The notes: a model not told the origin generated them from the letters alone. 51,331 bases of DNA from Treponema sp. UBA6852 (GCA_002449305.1 DKDI01000004.1:80739-132069), one strand, 5' to 3'. Numbered from the stretch's first letter, positions 22,847 to 32,581 are shown. Translations and numbers: made by a program.

Positions 22847-25800
22847 TTTGCTCCCCCTTCAAGACTCCACTTTTCAAGCAATTCTGTTTTCCCGAGTTCA
22901 TTATGAATATAATCAGTGATAATGCACTGGCGAATTGAACGAAGTAATTCTTCTTCTATATCAGATTTGACATATTCCCTGATTGCATTGTCTACATCGA
23001 TTGACCATTGTTCATTATCACTTGTTCTGGAGAATGTACTTACAAATACTGAATGAACTTTTGGAAAAAATTCAGAAATAACAGGAGAAAGTTTTGTATA
23101 ACGAGGAGATTCTAATGGAGTTTTTACAGCATTTAAAATCAGGACCTTTGTTGAACCTCGTAAATCTAATTTCCATAGTTTTTCTTTAAGTTCACGGAGT
23201 CTTACTTCATCTGTTATGGCAAGTCCATTAAACAAAAGGCTCGCAATTTCAATTTTTTCGGACAAGAAGTCTTCTTTTATTTCTTTTTCCGGATGCTTGT
23301 ATGAATATATTTTTTTATCATCTTCGAAATGTCTTACCTTGCATAGCACCGGTTCTACCCACTCATTTTGATAAACGGCGGCAACTCCACGAGGCAGTTT
23401 TGCAAGTTCCGCAATTTGGTCATTATTAAGGTTCGCGGCTTTTCCCACAAGTTCACGATCATCTTGGTCTGGCAGACGCATGATAATTTTCGTATTTGTA
23501 TTACGAATAACAGCCATATCAAGAAGTGCAGGTGCCTGGTCTGCGATGATAAAGCCTTCGCCATAAGTACGCATTTCCGCAATAGAGTTAGTAAGCATTT
23601 CAACAGATTTCCCCTGCAGGTTACCCGAATCTTGTGCCTGCTCAGTAGAAGTCTTTTTTAAAAGATTATGCGCCTCTTCCAAAACAGTGACGTGTCGCAA
23701 ATCAGAGTTCATTCCGCCTTGTGTCATTCTGTGTTCTTGCAATTTTAGAACGAGTAAGCCCATAATCAACGACTTTGTTTCGGCTGATCCCACGCGGCTT
23801 AAATCAACAATCACGTTCTTATCAAACAAATCTTCCGCCTCAATTTCTTTATCAGTAAAAATCAAACCGTTAATTCCATTTGTAAGTGATTTTAAGCGAG
23901 TTATAAGAGAACCTTTATATGCACCTTTATTTTCTGCATCATATTCAGATGAATCAATAATTGTACGGATATTTCGTGTAACATCAGCGAATGTTGGATA
24001 TAAATCTGTTCCATACGCATTTGTAGACTCTGTAAGATTCCAACCACAATCAATATAAGATTTCTCAATTGCCTCTTTTAATACAGCTGGCATTGCAGCA
24101 TACATTGGCCAACAGACATTGAAAATCTCAACAAGACGGTCAAGATGTTCCAAAATGTGAACATTTTTATAAGAATCTGCATTTCTATTAGGGAAGCTAA
24201 AAGGATTTATACGAAGCAGTGGCATTAATTCAGGATTAGTTCCATAAACACTTACGTCTGCATTTGTTCCAAATATATTCTTATATTCACCTTTTGCAGG
24301 TTCCACAACTAAAAATTTCACGCCAATTTTTTTAAGCTCATCCAACACTTGATAAACGGTGTTTGACTTTCCCGCACCGGTCGAGCCTGTAATGAACGTA
24401 TGGGAAGCAAGACTTTTCGGATTCAATTTTACAGGAAGCTCTTCCTCGCTGTGCATGTAGTAGATATTACCAAGATGCACTCTATACTTTTCGCCACTTT
24501 CTGGTTTGTCATAACTTGAAACACTCCGCCCGAACTCTGCGCACTCAATTACAGGAAGTCCTGGAAGCGAATGATTCGGCAAGCCCGCTTCAATTGCAAG
24601 TTCAGTGCTTGAAATAAGTGTACCTGGAGTCAAAATTAAATTGCCATACATAATTTTGGGATGCTCAAAATGTCGTAATGAAACTGAGATTGCTGGCGTT
24701 TTATTTGATTCAGGGGTCCATACTGTAATGAAGCTTGATTCTAATGAAGAATTCTTACCACGAATAAGTGAACGATATACACTTGCCGCCATTTGAGCGG
24801 TCCATTCGTCGCTAATACAATACATAGCACAATTCCACATTCCTAAATCTGCACAATTATCATAGCGTTCAAGTATTTTATCAATTCGTTCCATAATTCT
24901 TTTAACAGTATGATTCTCAAATGGAATTTGAATATTTTTACTTTCTCCAATTTGTTTTTGTTTTCCTGTTTGGAGATTAATATTCTCAGCATGAGCTTCT
25001 GCTTCTGATGTAGTTGTTCCTTCTGAATCTGATTCATTTAATCCATGTGATATCTGATGATTTTCTGAATTAGTTACAGAATGATTTGTACCTTTAGAAA
25101 CAGAATGAGATTTTCCTGAAGTTCTTGAATGATTAGCACCTACAACAATAGCACTAATATTAAATCCTGTAGATTTAGAAGAATTTGTACCATCTGTCTC
25201 CGTAATTGAAGTCCCATTAGTTTCAGAACGACCTGTTCCTTCCGTTTCAGAAAATGACTTTCCAATAGTATGATTTACAGATTTTGCTAAACTTTTTGTT
25301 ATTGTATCACTTGCACCAATTGAGATAGATTCATTAACTCCTTCGCTTTCATTTTCACCAATCGAATACTGTGAAGAACTAAAAGGAACTAATTGAGTAT
25401 ATATATTTTCCAATGCGCGTCGGTTTTCATTCAAATCAGTAAGACTTATAGGGTCTGCGATTAATAGTAAGGTATATTCTTTACCACGCATTGCATCTAT
25501 CAATTTCTCAATTCCCTGCACAAATTTCTTTTCTTCTGATTCTTCTTCACTGCGCAAACCTGCAATATCAGTAACAGCTGCAATTGTTTTTTTTGCAGAG
25601 AAATCATTTAATACTTTCTCCAAAACATTTTTAGTTACTTCATTATTATTTATATCTATTTCTTTATAATGCTCAGAAACTTTTATTCCTGGAAAATTAC
25701 TAAGAAGACTGTTTTCAAGAATATCCTTTGCATTCTTTGTTTTCTGTACATCTCCATTTGGATTTTTTACACCAATTCGAATTTCTACTTTATTTTTTTC

Positions 25801-26094
25801 CCCTTTTATCTGCATTAACAGACTGGCACCGGTATTACCTACAGCATTGAAAACAGTAGCAAGTTTATCACGCATGTTTTCTTTTTTATTTAAAATAACC
25901 TGTGAAATATCAAAAAATCGAACAGAAGAATTCAGTTTATCCTTTAAAGAATCCACACTTTCTGATTTTAAATTATTTACTACCTCACAATTTGAAAGAT
26001 TTGCAAGATAATTTTTACTGAGAATACTATCTGCAATTCCGAGAGCATATTGTAAATCTTCCTTTTTTATTTCTTTCAATGCTGGTTCATTCAT
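22843..26094 (-). CDS. HerA/FtsK-type ATPase with low-complexity linker
   Basis: A 1083-residue protein. Residues about 1-245 are alpha/beta and unassigned. Residues about 248-378 are a long Ser/Thr/Gly/Asn/His-rich region with short repeats of the type 'S..TxGT..S.T.GT'. The ATPase domain has Walker A GSTGAGKSN (about 566-574), followed by 'FLVVEPAKGEYKNIFG', and Walker B 'HVTVLEEAHNLLKK' (about 798-811). 'IADQAPALLDMAVIRNTNTK' and 'IIMRLPDQDDRELVGKAANL' carry sensor and arginine-finger-type residues of the HerA group. Such ATPases form hexamers that move DNA or protein. Coupling to a toxin gene and to dynamin-like genes suggests a translocation or regulated release role, which is an inference. 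Confidence 0.88.
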   Translation of the reverse strand: MNEPALKEIKKEDLQYALGIADSILSKNYLANLSNCEVVNNLKSESVDSLKDKLNSSVRFFDISQVILNKKENMRDKLATVFNAVGNTGASLLMQIKGEKNKVEIRIGVKNPNGDVQKTKNAKDILENSLLSNFPGIKVSEHYKEIDINNNEVTKNVLEKVLNDFSAKKTIAAVTDIAGLRSEEESEEKKFVQGIEKLIDAMRGKEYTLLLIADPISLTDLNENRRALENIYTQLVPFSSSQYSIGENESEGVNESISIGASDTITKSLAKSVNHTIGKSFSETEGTGRSETNGTSITETDGTNSSKSTGFNISAIVVGANHSRTSGKSHSVSKGTNHSVTNSENHQISHGLNESDSEGTTTSEAEAHAENINLQTGKQKQIGESKNIQIPFENHTVKRIMERIDKILERYDNCADLGMWNCAMYCISDEWTAQMAASVYRSLIRGKNSSLESSFITVWTPESNKTPAISVSLRHFEHPKIMYGNLILTPGTLISSTELAIEAGLPNHSLPGLPVIECAEFGRSVSSYDKPESGEKYRVHLGNIYYMHSEEELPVKLNPKSLASHTFITGSTGAGKSNTVYQVLDELKKIGVKFLVVEPAKGEYKNIFGTNADVSVYGTNPELMPLLRINPFSFPNRNADSYKNVHILEHLDRLVEIFNVCWPMYAAMPAVLKEAIEKSYIDCGWNLTESTNAYGTDLYPTFADVTRNIRTIIDSSEYDAENKGAYKGSLITRLKSLTNGINGLIFTDKEIEAEDLFDKNVIVDLSRVGSAETKSLIMGLLVLKLQEHRMTQGGMNSDLRHVTVLEEAHNLLKKTSTEQAQDSGNLQGKSVEMLTNSIAEMRTYGEGFIIADQAPALLDMAVIRNTNTKIIMRLPDQDDRELVGKAANLNNDQIAELAKLPRGVAAVYQNEWVEPVLCKVRHFEDDKKIYSYKHPEKEIKEDFLSEKIEIASLLFNGLAITDEVRLRELKEKLWKLDLRGSTKVLILNAVKTPLESPRYTKLSPVISEFFPKVHSVFVSTFSRTSDNEQWSIDVDNAIREYVKSDIEEELLRSIRQCIITDYIHNELGKTELLEKWSLEGGAK

Positions 26095-26110
26095 TTAATT
26101 TCTTTCTCCT

Positions 26111-26671
26111 TTAGCCAAATAATACAACACCTGCAATTACTGCAACTGTAGCTACTGCAGCTACTGCTAATACCACACCAAGATTAGAATCATTTTTTTC
26201 GTTGTTATGAATTACTCTCTCATATGTGTCTTGGGATTCATCATTAGGTATTTCTCTTTCCTCTATAATTCTTTCACCTACAACTCTACCATCTTCATTA
26301 TAATATGTAGTACTTGTTGAAGATGATTTTATTTCCCGATTTTGAGACGACATATTTTCTGTCTGCTCAGATGGCCAAATCTCTTTTGCAAGGAAAAGAA
26401 TCTTATTTAACCTTATTTCTGAAAAGTTTGTTGATAATTGACCAACAAGAGTATTATAGTTTTTCTCTGATAACTCATTAGAGAACTCCCGACCATCATG
26501 TGGTTGTAATATGTTTTGTATTATTCCTGCTTTTTCGCATTCATTCCAACACTCTTTAAAAACTCCATCATTTACATCATGGTTCATCAACAAACGATTC
26601 CTCAACATATCACGTATAGCTATAAAATCATTAGTCTGAATCGCATCAATTAATTTCTTATCCATAAACAA
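26111..26671 (-). CDS. Tail-anchored membrane protein of the dynamin-HerA operon
   Basis: A 186-residue protein with a soluble helical N-terminal domain ('LIDAIQTNDFIAIRDMLRNR', 'DGVFKECWNECEKAGI'), a hydrophilic linker rich in Ser/Thr/Glu, and one membrane helix at the very C-terminus ('VVLAVAAVATVAVIAGVVLF'). It should be fixed to the inner membrane with its domain in the cytoplasm. Its place between the second dynamin and the ATPase suggests it is a membrane anchor or adaptor for them. No family is recognised. ATG 26665 is an alternative start. Confidence 0.75.
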   Translation of the reverse strand: MFMDKKLIDAIQTNDFIAIRDMLRNRLLMNHDVNDGVFKECWNECEKAGIIQNILQPHDGREFSNELSEKNYNTLVGQLSTNFSEIRLNKILFLAKEIWPSEQTENMSSQNREIKSSSTSTTYYNEDGRVVGERIIEEREIPNDESQDTYERVIHNNEKNDSNLGVVLAVAAVATVAVIAGVVLFG

Positions 26672-26677
26672 CTCCTT

Positions 26678-29143
26678 CTAGTCTGTAATTGCCTCATTCA
26701 ATTGTTTCTTGAACTTTTCTAGCCAAGCAAGGTTTGCTTCATTATTGGCTACCATTTCTTCAAAAGATTTTTTATCACTAAGAGTATTCTTTAGTTCTTT
26801 CAATTTAGTTTCGATAGCTGCATTCAATTCATCAAAAGATTTCTTAAATGCTTCTTTCAGTTTTCTCTCTTCCTCTTTTGCAACATCTGTCGCTATTGTA
26901 CGAGCCTGTGAAGAAAAATCATCAAGTTTTGGAGTAACAACAGCATTAAACATCTTTGTGAAATTTACATACTGTCTATTTTCATATTTATCTCTTTCAA
27001 TTGTAGCCATATATTTAACTTGTACAGGAACATCTTCTGTATAAGTATAGTCCTCATAACCCCAATCATCTGTATCAGCCCCAAAGAAAGAAAATAGTTT
27101 TCCAAAACCACGAGCAACTGCACTTCCCAATCCGCTCTTTTTTCTAGTTCTGGTCCTTGTTTTTGTTCTCATTTCTGTTCTTGTTCTTTCTTCTTCGACA
27201 AGTTGAGTTCCAGTTTTTTCTTTTACATTAAATTCAAACTCTTCTACATTCTCTGCCGAAAGATTCATAGTTGCAAGACTTCCTAAAACAGATGCAGCTT
27301 TGACTTCATGTCCAAAAGCACTTCCTAGAAGTTCAGAAACATAAGAATTATATTCATCACAATATTTTCTTGCTTGGTTTCCAACTTTTTCATTGATAAT
27401 ATTTTCAATATCAATTGCAAACTTATTTCTGAATTCTTCTAAATCAGCTTGAATTTGTTTGATTCGTTTCCTTGTTTCATTCTCTGTAAGCTTTTCACTA
27501 CAATATTTACTTCTTGCATGAGAAATTAATGTACCTAATTTATCTCCAGAAAGAGTTTCAAAAGCTTCCTTTATTTTAGGTTCTACAGAAATAGAATCTA
27601 TTTTTTCTTTGAATTTAACACCCTTATCACCTTTTTTTATAATCTGTTCCATTTTATCAATGGCTTTTTGGGTTTCTTCAACCTTTGATTTATTATCTTT
27701 TAACATCTGGGTTTCATGGGCTTCTGTACCTAAATCCCGAATTATTTGTAAGAATGAGTGAATCGCTTCGGTTATTTTTTGTGGCTTTGCATATTTTTCG
27801 AGATATTCACTAATAGCCCCTTCAACAGCGGGTATACCCGTCTGAATTAAAGCATCTGTGTATTTATCATTTGTAGAACGAGCCATTGTTTCTTCTGCTT
27901 CAAGCTTACTTCGCACAGATTCGGAAATATCTGCCATTTTAGAAAAATGTAATCCTTTGTAGTTTTCTTCTTCATCATCAAAGAAAAGTTCAATTTTTGA
28001 ATCCAAATCAAGACGTTCTTTCTTTGTAAACTGCTTTCCAGATTGATATAATCTAATTAACTTTGCAACATAGGATGAACAAGGGAATACCTTTGGATTT
28101 TGTATTCCATGTTTTTCAAGATATTCTTTAGTTTTATTGATATACTTCTGAACATCCTCATTATCTGTATCAAATTCATCCGCCTTGTTTATTACAAAAA
28201 TAAAACGATCACTGGCTTGTCTACCGCCATCACGCATTGCATTAGCAATATCTGTAAGCAAAGTGTCATCATCATTACTCTCAAGATGCCCTCCATCAAG
28301 AATATAAAGAACCATTGGTTTGTATTTTGAATCCTTTATTAAACGGTATGTATGATTCTTATGTTCATCCGTTCTGCTATTGTTTGGACCTGGTGTATCT
28401 GTAAGAACAAGTTTAAGACTTTGCGAAGAAATACCAACAATGTTCCCATAAATTTCAATACGCGCCGTATTTGGATCATCATTAAATTGATTCATATTTT
28501 CAATTGTAAGTGATTCTCTACTAGTAATTTCATTGTCGTCCTTATCATAAACTATGCCACGAAAAATTGTTTCATCATCCTCATCATGTATGCGAGCAAT
28601 TGTAGCCGTAGTCGCTTCATTACGTGCAGGCAAAAGCTCTGTACCTAGCATTGCATTAATTAGTGTAGATTTTCCACTACTCATTGTCGCAACTACAGCA
28701 ATTTCAAATTCTGTATCTAGAGCTGTATTAAATGATTTTTCAATATTTTTATCAGTGCGGAGTTCTTCAAAAGGACAACTCTCACTTCTCATTTCTGCAT
28801 ATAATTCTCGTAACTTTTCTATTTTATTCTTTGAAGAAGGATTTGTATTTGACCTATTAACTTTTCTACGATATAAGATTTTAAAACTATTTGTATTTTG
28901 ATTATAATTCCTTACAGCATCTTCAACGATATCACAGTCTCGTTCTATTCCATCAAAACAAAGACTAAGTTCTGAATTATATGTATCAATAAGATTTGTC
29001 AGAAAACTATCAATCCATAAATTCAATTCTTCACCTTCATGTGCGAGAAGAAAATCATCAGAATTTCTTGAACCATCTGAAAATGTTGTTTCTCTTGTAT
29101 AAGCGTTATACTTTAAATCAATATTAATCATTATTGCCTCCAA
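26678..29143 (-). CDS. Dynamin-like GTPase, long form
   Basis: An 821-residue bacterial dynamin-like protein. The GTPase domain has the P-loop ATMSSGKSTLIN (about 151-162), 'LLPARNEATTATIARI' as switch I region, G3 'LTDTPGPNNS' (about 247-256) and G4 'VINKADEFD' (about 315-323). A long helical stalk follows. Near residues 635-710 an Arg/Thr-rich repeat (ERTRTEMRTKTRTRTRKK) precedes an amphipathic Gly/Phe-rich segment ('ARGFGKLFSFFGAD'), a plausible membrane-insertion paddle. Dynamin-like proteins remodel or protect membranes, and several act in phage defence. Its start lies 20 bp inside the preceding dynamin gene (ATG 29131 is the alternative). Confidence 0.9.
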   Translation of the reverse strand: MEAIMINIDLKYNAYTRETTFSDGSRNSDDFLLAHEGEELNLWIDSFLTNLIDTYNSELSLCFDGIERDCDIVEDAVRNYNQNTNSFKILYRRKVNRSNTNPSSKNKIEKLRELYAEMRSESCPFEELRTDKNIEKSFNTALDTEFEIAVVATMSSGKSTLINAMLGTELLPARNEATTATIARIHDEDDETIFRGIVYDKDDNEITSRESLTIENMNQFNDDPNTARIEIYGNIVGISSQSLKLVLTDTPGPNNSRTDEHKNHTYRLIKDSKYKPMVLYILDGGHLESNDDDTLLTDIANAMRDGGRQASDRFIFVINKADEFDTDNEDVQKYINKTKEYLEKHGIQNPKVFPCSSYVAKLIRLYQSGKQFTKKERLDLDSKIELFFDDEEENYKGLHFSKMADISESVRSKLEAEETMARSTNDKYTDALIQTGIPAVEGAISEYLEKYAKPQKITEAIHSFLQIIRDLGTEAHETQMLKDNKSKVEETQKAIDKMEQIIKKGDKGVKFKEKIDSISVEPKIKEAFETLSGDKLGTLISHARSKYCSEKLTENETRKRIKQIQADLEEFRNKFAIDIENIINEKVGNQARKYCDEYNSYVSELLGSAFGHEVKAASVLGSLATMNLSAENVEEFEFNVKEKTGTQLVEEERTRTEMRTKTRTRTRKKSGLGSAVARGFGKLFSFFGADTDDWGYEDYTYTEDVPVQVKYMATIERDKYENRQYVNFTKMFNAVVTPKLDDFSSQARTIATDVAKEEERKLKEAFKKSFDELNAAIETKLKELKNTLSDKKSFEEMVANNEANLAWLEKFKKQLNEAITD

Positions 29144-30344
29144 TAAGTTTTTCTATATATTTTTCCACTTCTGGTAATCCTGTGGAATTTAAATCCGAAA
29201 ATACAGTTTGTATTACTTTTAGCTCTTTCTTTTCTTTTCCAGTAAGATTTTCATATAAACCATTTCTTACCATTTTTAGAATTCTTGCAGCTTTAGAAGA
29301 AAGAGGAAATAAAACTGGATTCTTAAAGCCAATCTCTTCAAGATATATTCGATACCTTTCTATAATGTCTATAATATTTTCTTTTTCTGAATCAAGACAA
29401 TCAGATTTATTTAATATAAAAATCACTGGTATTTCGTTTTTATTTACAACTTTCTTGTAAATTTCTTTGAGCAGTATTTCTTCATCTGTGGTACAAAGTT
29501 GTGTTGCATTAGCAACATAAATCAAAGCTTCGAATTTATTTGATGTAAGAAATTTTAATGTAATATCATGATGGGTGTTATCGCCAGAATAATTTGTTCC
29601 AGGAGTATCATGTACTGCAGCAATAATTCCATTATTGCCAATACCATCCAAATCGCCTTGAAGATATATACGATTAATATTAGGATCCTCATTCCAACCA
29701 TTAATAATAGAAAGATTTGTATCTAAACAATGATGTTCAATTTTATTGTTTTCTTCAATAAACCCTAAAAGCGATTCAGAGTTATCGTTATCATAAACGC
29801 TTGTAATTTTAGCCGTTGTAGCCTCGCTACGAGCTGGCAAAACATCTCTACCTAGAAGAGCATTTACAAAAGTTGATTTTCCTGCACTCATGTTAGCACA
29901 AACTGCAATATTTTTTATAGGAAGCGTTTTATAATATTTCTCGTGATTCTTAAAATTTAAGAAATCATTATAAGATTGCTGTGAAAAACGATTTTTGGGT
30001 AATTTTTCGTTTACACATTTTAAGAATTTATCATATTTCCTTGGAGAAAAGCCAAAAACTAACGATATATTTTCAACAGCAAGAAGTTTCTTATTAAAGA
30101 CTTTACGATAATATTCAAATTCGGAATACAAAAGCCACTTTAAACTTTTTTTTAATGGCTTACACATTTTTTTAGCTTCATCATAATTTTTTTCAATAAG
30201 AGAATTAAATGCTGATTTAAAACAATTTGTATATTGTATATTTTTCTCTTCCCGATTTCTTAGCTCATGAATAATTTGTTTTTGAAAGAAAGACAGCGAA
30301 TTGAGTTTATTAAATTCCTTTTTCACGTCTATAATCTGTAACAT
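29124..30344 (-). CDS. Dynamin-like GTPase, short form
   Basis: A 406-residue GTPase, the first gene of the operon. P-loop CANMSAGKSTFVN lies near residue 150, 'LPARSEATTAKITSVY' follows, then G3 'AVHDTPGTNYSG' (about 245) and G4 'FILNKSDCLD' (about 310). Motif positions are almost the same as in the long partner, so the two are duplicates, but here the protein ends soon after the GTPase domain and lacks the stalk and paddle. Pairs of a short and a long dynamin-like protein usually act as hetero-oligomers. N-terminal residues 1-100 are helical. It ends inside the second dynamin gene. Confidence 0.9.
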   Translation of the reverse strand: MLQIIDVKKEFNKLNSLSFFQKQIIHELRNREEKNIQYTNCFKSAFNSLIEKNYDEAKKMCKPLKKSLKWLLYSEFEYYRKVFNKKLLAVENISLVFGFSPRKYDKFLKCVNEKLPKNRFSQQSYNDFLNFKNHEKYYKTLPIKNIAVCANMSAGKSTFVNALLGRDVLPARSEATTAKITSVYDNDNSESLLGFIEENNKIEHHCLDTNLSIINGWNEDPNINRIYLQGDLDGIGNNGIIAAVHDTPGTNYSGDNTHHDITLKFLTSNKFEALIYVANATQLCTTDEEILLKEIYKKVVNKNEIPVIFILNKSDCLDSEKENIIDIIERYRIYLEEIGFKNPVLFPLSSKAARILKMVRNGLYENLTGKEKKELKVIQTVFSDLNSTGLPEVEKYIEKLIGGNND

Positions 30345-30546
30345 ATTCTCATACTTCCATTAAAACGATTCATATTACAAAACACACCCTTCATGCCATT
30401 TTGCATCATTAGGTCAAAAATATTTTCATTATTCGTACATTGCGGTCTCCTTATAATCTATATGCTGCTTTAGTAAATTTGTCTTTCTCATTCTACTCCA
30501 CTTGCTGCGACATCCGACGTCATACATATTTAATTCCGAAGAAAAT

Positions 30547-31542
30547 TCATTTTCCCCGTCCGTACATTTCCAGCAGTTTTTTCGCCTCGTCCGTCACTTC
30601 ATCAACCAGCTCCTGTGGCTCAAGAACTTTTACAGTGCTTCCCTGTCCCAGCACCCAACGTTTCACCTCAGGCAGTTGAGTCGTCTCAAAGCTGACATCC
30701 ACGCTTCCGTCGTCATTTCGGACCACACTCTGATTCTCGTGCCAGATATGCTCGGCGGCGAAAGTTCCGATTTCCGCGCTGAACAGAAGCCGGACTTTAT
30801 GCCTTGTCCTTGATGAAAGCCAGACTCCCATCGTCCGGTCAACATAATTTCTTGCGTCAAATCCTGCTGGAATCTCAAAAAATTCATCTGTCTGCCGGAC
30901 ATTCTTCATTCTTGAGAGGCTGAAAATCCGCACTTCCTTTTTCAGATGGCAATTTCCAATCACATACCAGTTTCCCCTCTGGCAGATTATGTGGTACGGA
31001 TCAATCTGACGCTGCATAAAGGTCGTTTTCTGGAGAGGACGGTAATCAAAAATAATGGAACGCCTTTTCTTCAGGGCGTCAATTACAGAGTCAAAAACCT
31101 CAGTGACAATAGGAGCGAGCGCGTCCGGAATGTATGTTATATCGCCGGAAAGGAACCTTGAGTCGATTGAAACGTTTTCCGGAAGGCTTCCTTCTATTTT
31201 TCTGAATATTGATCTGAGCTGTTTTTCCAGCGGTGTATTTTTATATTGAAGAAGAAGCTGGTCAAAAAGCGCAAGGCTGAAGAATTCTCCCTCGTTTATC
31301 TGAATATATTTGATGAAAAAATTCGGCTCCGTGTAATACCATCCGCGGTGTTCGGCACTGTATTCCATCGGCGCATTGTAAAAATCCCGGAGAACATCAA
31401 AATCCCGGTTTATAGTACGCTCGGAAACCTCAAGCAGCCTTGCAAGCCCCGTCGCATTCGGATATTTTCCGGACCTGATCTCATCATCAATCCGATGAAT
31501 TCTGTACGCCTGTAAAATTTTGTCCTTATTCTTTTCACTCAT
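30547..31542 (-). CDS. WYL-domain transcriptional regulator
   Basis: A 331-residue regulator with an N-terminal helix-turn-helix ('ATGLARLLEVSERTINRDFD'), a middle WYL domain ('RRSIIFDYRPLQKTTFMQRQ', 'DPYHIICQRGNWYVIGNCHL') and a C-terminal WCX part ending 'KKLLEMYGRGK'. WYL proteins sense ligands, often nucleic acid or nucleotides, and frequently control defence islands. It lies upstream of and reads in the same direction as the dynamin operon, 200 bp away. A promoter is visible at 31563-31591. Confidence 0.9.
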   Translation of the reverse strand: MSEKNKDKILQAYRIHRIDDEIRSGKYPNATGLARLLEVSERTINRDFDVLRDFYNAPMEYSAEHRGWYYTEPNFFIKYIQINEGEFFSLALFDQLLLQYKNTPLEKQLRSIFRKIEGSLPENVSIDSRFLSGDITYIPDALAPIVTEVFDSVIDALKKRRSIIFDYRPLQKTTFMQRQIDPYHIICQRGNWYVIGNCHLKKEVRIFSLSRMKNVRQTDEFFEIPAGFDARNYVDRTMGVWLSSRTRHKVRLLFSAEIGTFAAEHIWHENQSVVRNDDGSVDVSFETTQLPEVKRWVLGQGSTVKVLEPQELVDEVTDEAKKLLEMYGRGK

Positions 31543-31562
31543 GCTGAAAAACCGCCTCGCCT

Positions 31563-31591
31563 ATTATAGCCGATAAATAATTATGACACAA
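31563..31591 (-). promoter_or_regulatory. Promoter of the WYL regulator
   Basis: On the minus strand TTGTGT and TATAAT are spaced by 17 bp, with predicted start near 31556, about 14 bases before the ATG. It lies in the divergent region shared with the Xre gene. Confidence 0.7.
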
Positions 31592-31636
31592 TATTTCTTT
31601 AGCAATATTATTTATTCCTTTAATTATTTGAGAAGA

Positions 31637-31942
31637 ATGTTACACCGCCCTAAAATTATCTCTATGGATATTGATGTTAACACCTCCACAAAGATGGTCG
31701 CCTTACGTATTCAGGAAGAACGCCAAAAACGGAAGATGTCCCAAATGGAGCTTGCGCTGGAAGCCGGAATCTCACAGGGGTTTCTTGCGATGATTGAGGC
31801 GAACCGCAAAGTTCCTACTGTAACAACAATATTCAAGATTGCGAATGCCCTTTCCGTAAAACCGTCGATATTTTTTGAGATTCCAGATTCAGACCGCGAG
31901 GTCCGGAAACAGAAAATCATAAGCCTCATCCGCTCTCTTTAA
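31637..31942 (+). CDS. Xre-family helix-turn-helix regulator
   Basis: A 101-residue protein with a clear helix-turn-helix ('RKMSQMELALEAGISQGFLA', then 'MIEANRKVPTVTTIFKIANA'). It is divergent from the WYL gene, and the two may share control of the dynamin-HerA operon. The start is uncertain: ATG 31637 is chosen, with ATG 31664 and 31691 as alternatives; none has a strong ribosome-binding site. Confidence 0.8.
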   Translation: MLHRPKIISMDIDVNTSTKMVALRIQEERQKRKMSQMELALEAGISQGFLAMIEANRKVPTVTTIFKIANALSVKPSIFFEIPDSDREVRKQKIISLIRSL

Positions 31943-32014
31943 TCTGAAAAATCCGGATTCCATAAAAATATATCCTCCGAATGGAACATCGGAAAAAACA
32001 ATAAGATTATCGCC

Positions 32015-32581
32015 CTAAATCCAGCCGTTCAAGTCCGCACTGGCGATGAGCATCTCAACAGAATTCAGGACGGTCTCATCATCCGAAAATTCGTCCTCAT
32101 CATAAAAACGCTGCATCTCAATCATCCTGACGTTTCCATCGCCGGCAGAAGTTTTTATCTCCTCAAATTTCCTGTATGCAGAGACAAAAAGCTCATGTCC
32201 GAATTTCTCAGGCGGAAGCACGACTATTAAAAGGGAATTTTCGTCCGGCATCTTGATTTTTGAAGGATTTTTTAGGAAACAGACCGAAAAATCAGCTCCA
32301 AACAATGACCGCCTGTTTTTTAATTTACGGCTGACTGTTTTTCTTATTTCAACGGAATTTTCTCCTAGCAAAAACATGACATTGACCTTTTTCCTATTGC
32401 AGAAATATTTTTTCAGGCAAGCGATATGGGCTGATTCCGTCTGATGCTCCCTTCCGTTCAAAAAATACTGACAGTCCCTGGACATACGTCCGCCATCCGT
32501 CAGAAATCTGATTGCCGAAACGCAGATTCCACCGATTAAGCCAAGTGTGGCTCCGGCAATAATAATATTTGAAAGTTTCAT
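32015..32581 (-). CDS. Unknown membrane-anchored protein
   Basis: A 188-residue protein with one N-terminal membrane helix ('IIIAGATLGLIGGICVSAIR') and a cytoplasmic or periplasmic alpha/beta domain ('KKVNVMFLLGENSVEIRKTV', 'DENSLLIVVLPPEKFGHELF'). GGAGG lies before the ATG. No family is recognised. It has no obvious partner; its neighbours are the Xre gene (convergent) and repeat-rich DNA. Confidence 0.65.
   Translation of the reverse strand: MKLSNIIIAGATLGLIGGICVSAIRFLTDGGRMSRDCQYFLNGREHQTESAHIACLKKYFCNRKKVNVMFLLGENSVEIRKTVSRKLKNRRSLFGADFSVCFLKNPSKIKMPDENSLLIVVLPPEKFGHELFVSAYRKFEEIKTSAGDGNVRMIEMQRFYDEDEFSDDETVLNSVEMLIASADLNGWI

Noticed and set aside
26678..30344. The two dynamin genes as one gene broken by a frameshift
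   Set aside because: Each has its own complete GTPase motifs at nearly the same residue positions, so they are tandem paralogues.
30440..30813. Plus-strand frames opposite the end of the WYL gene
   Set aside because: They lie mainly antisense to a conserved domain and show no start signal.
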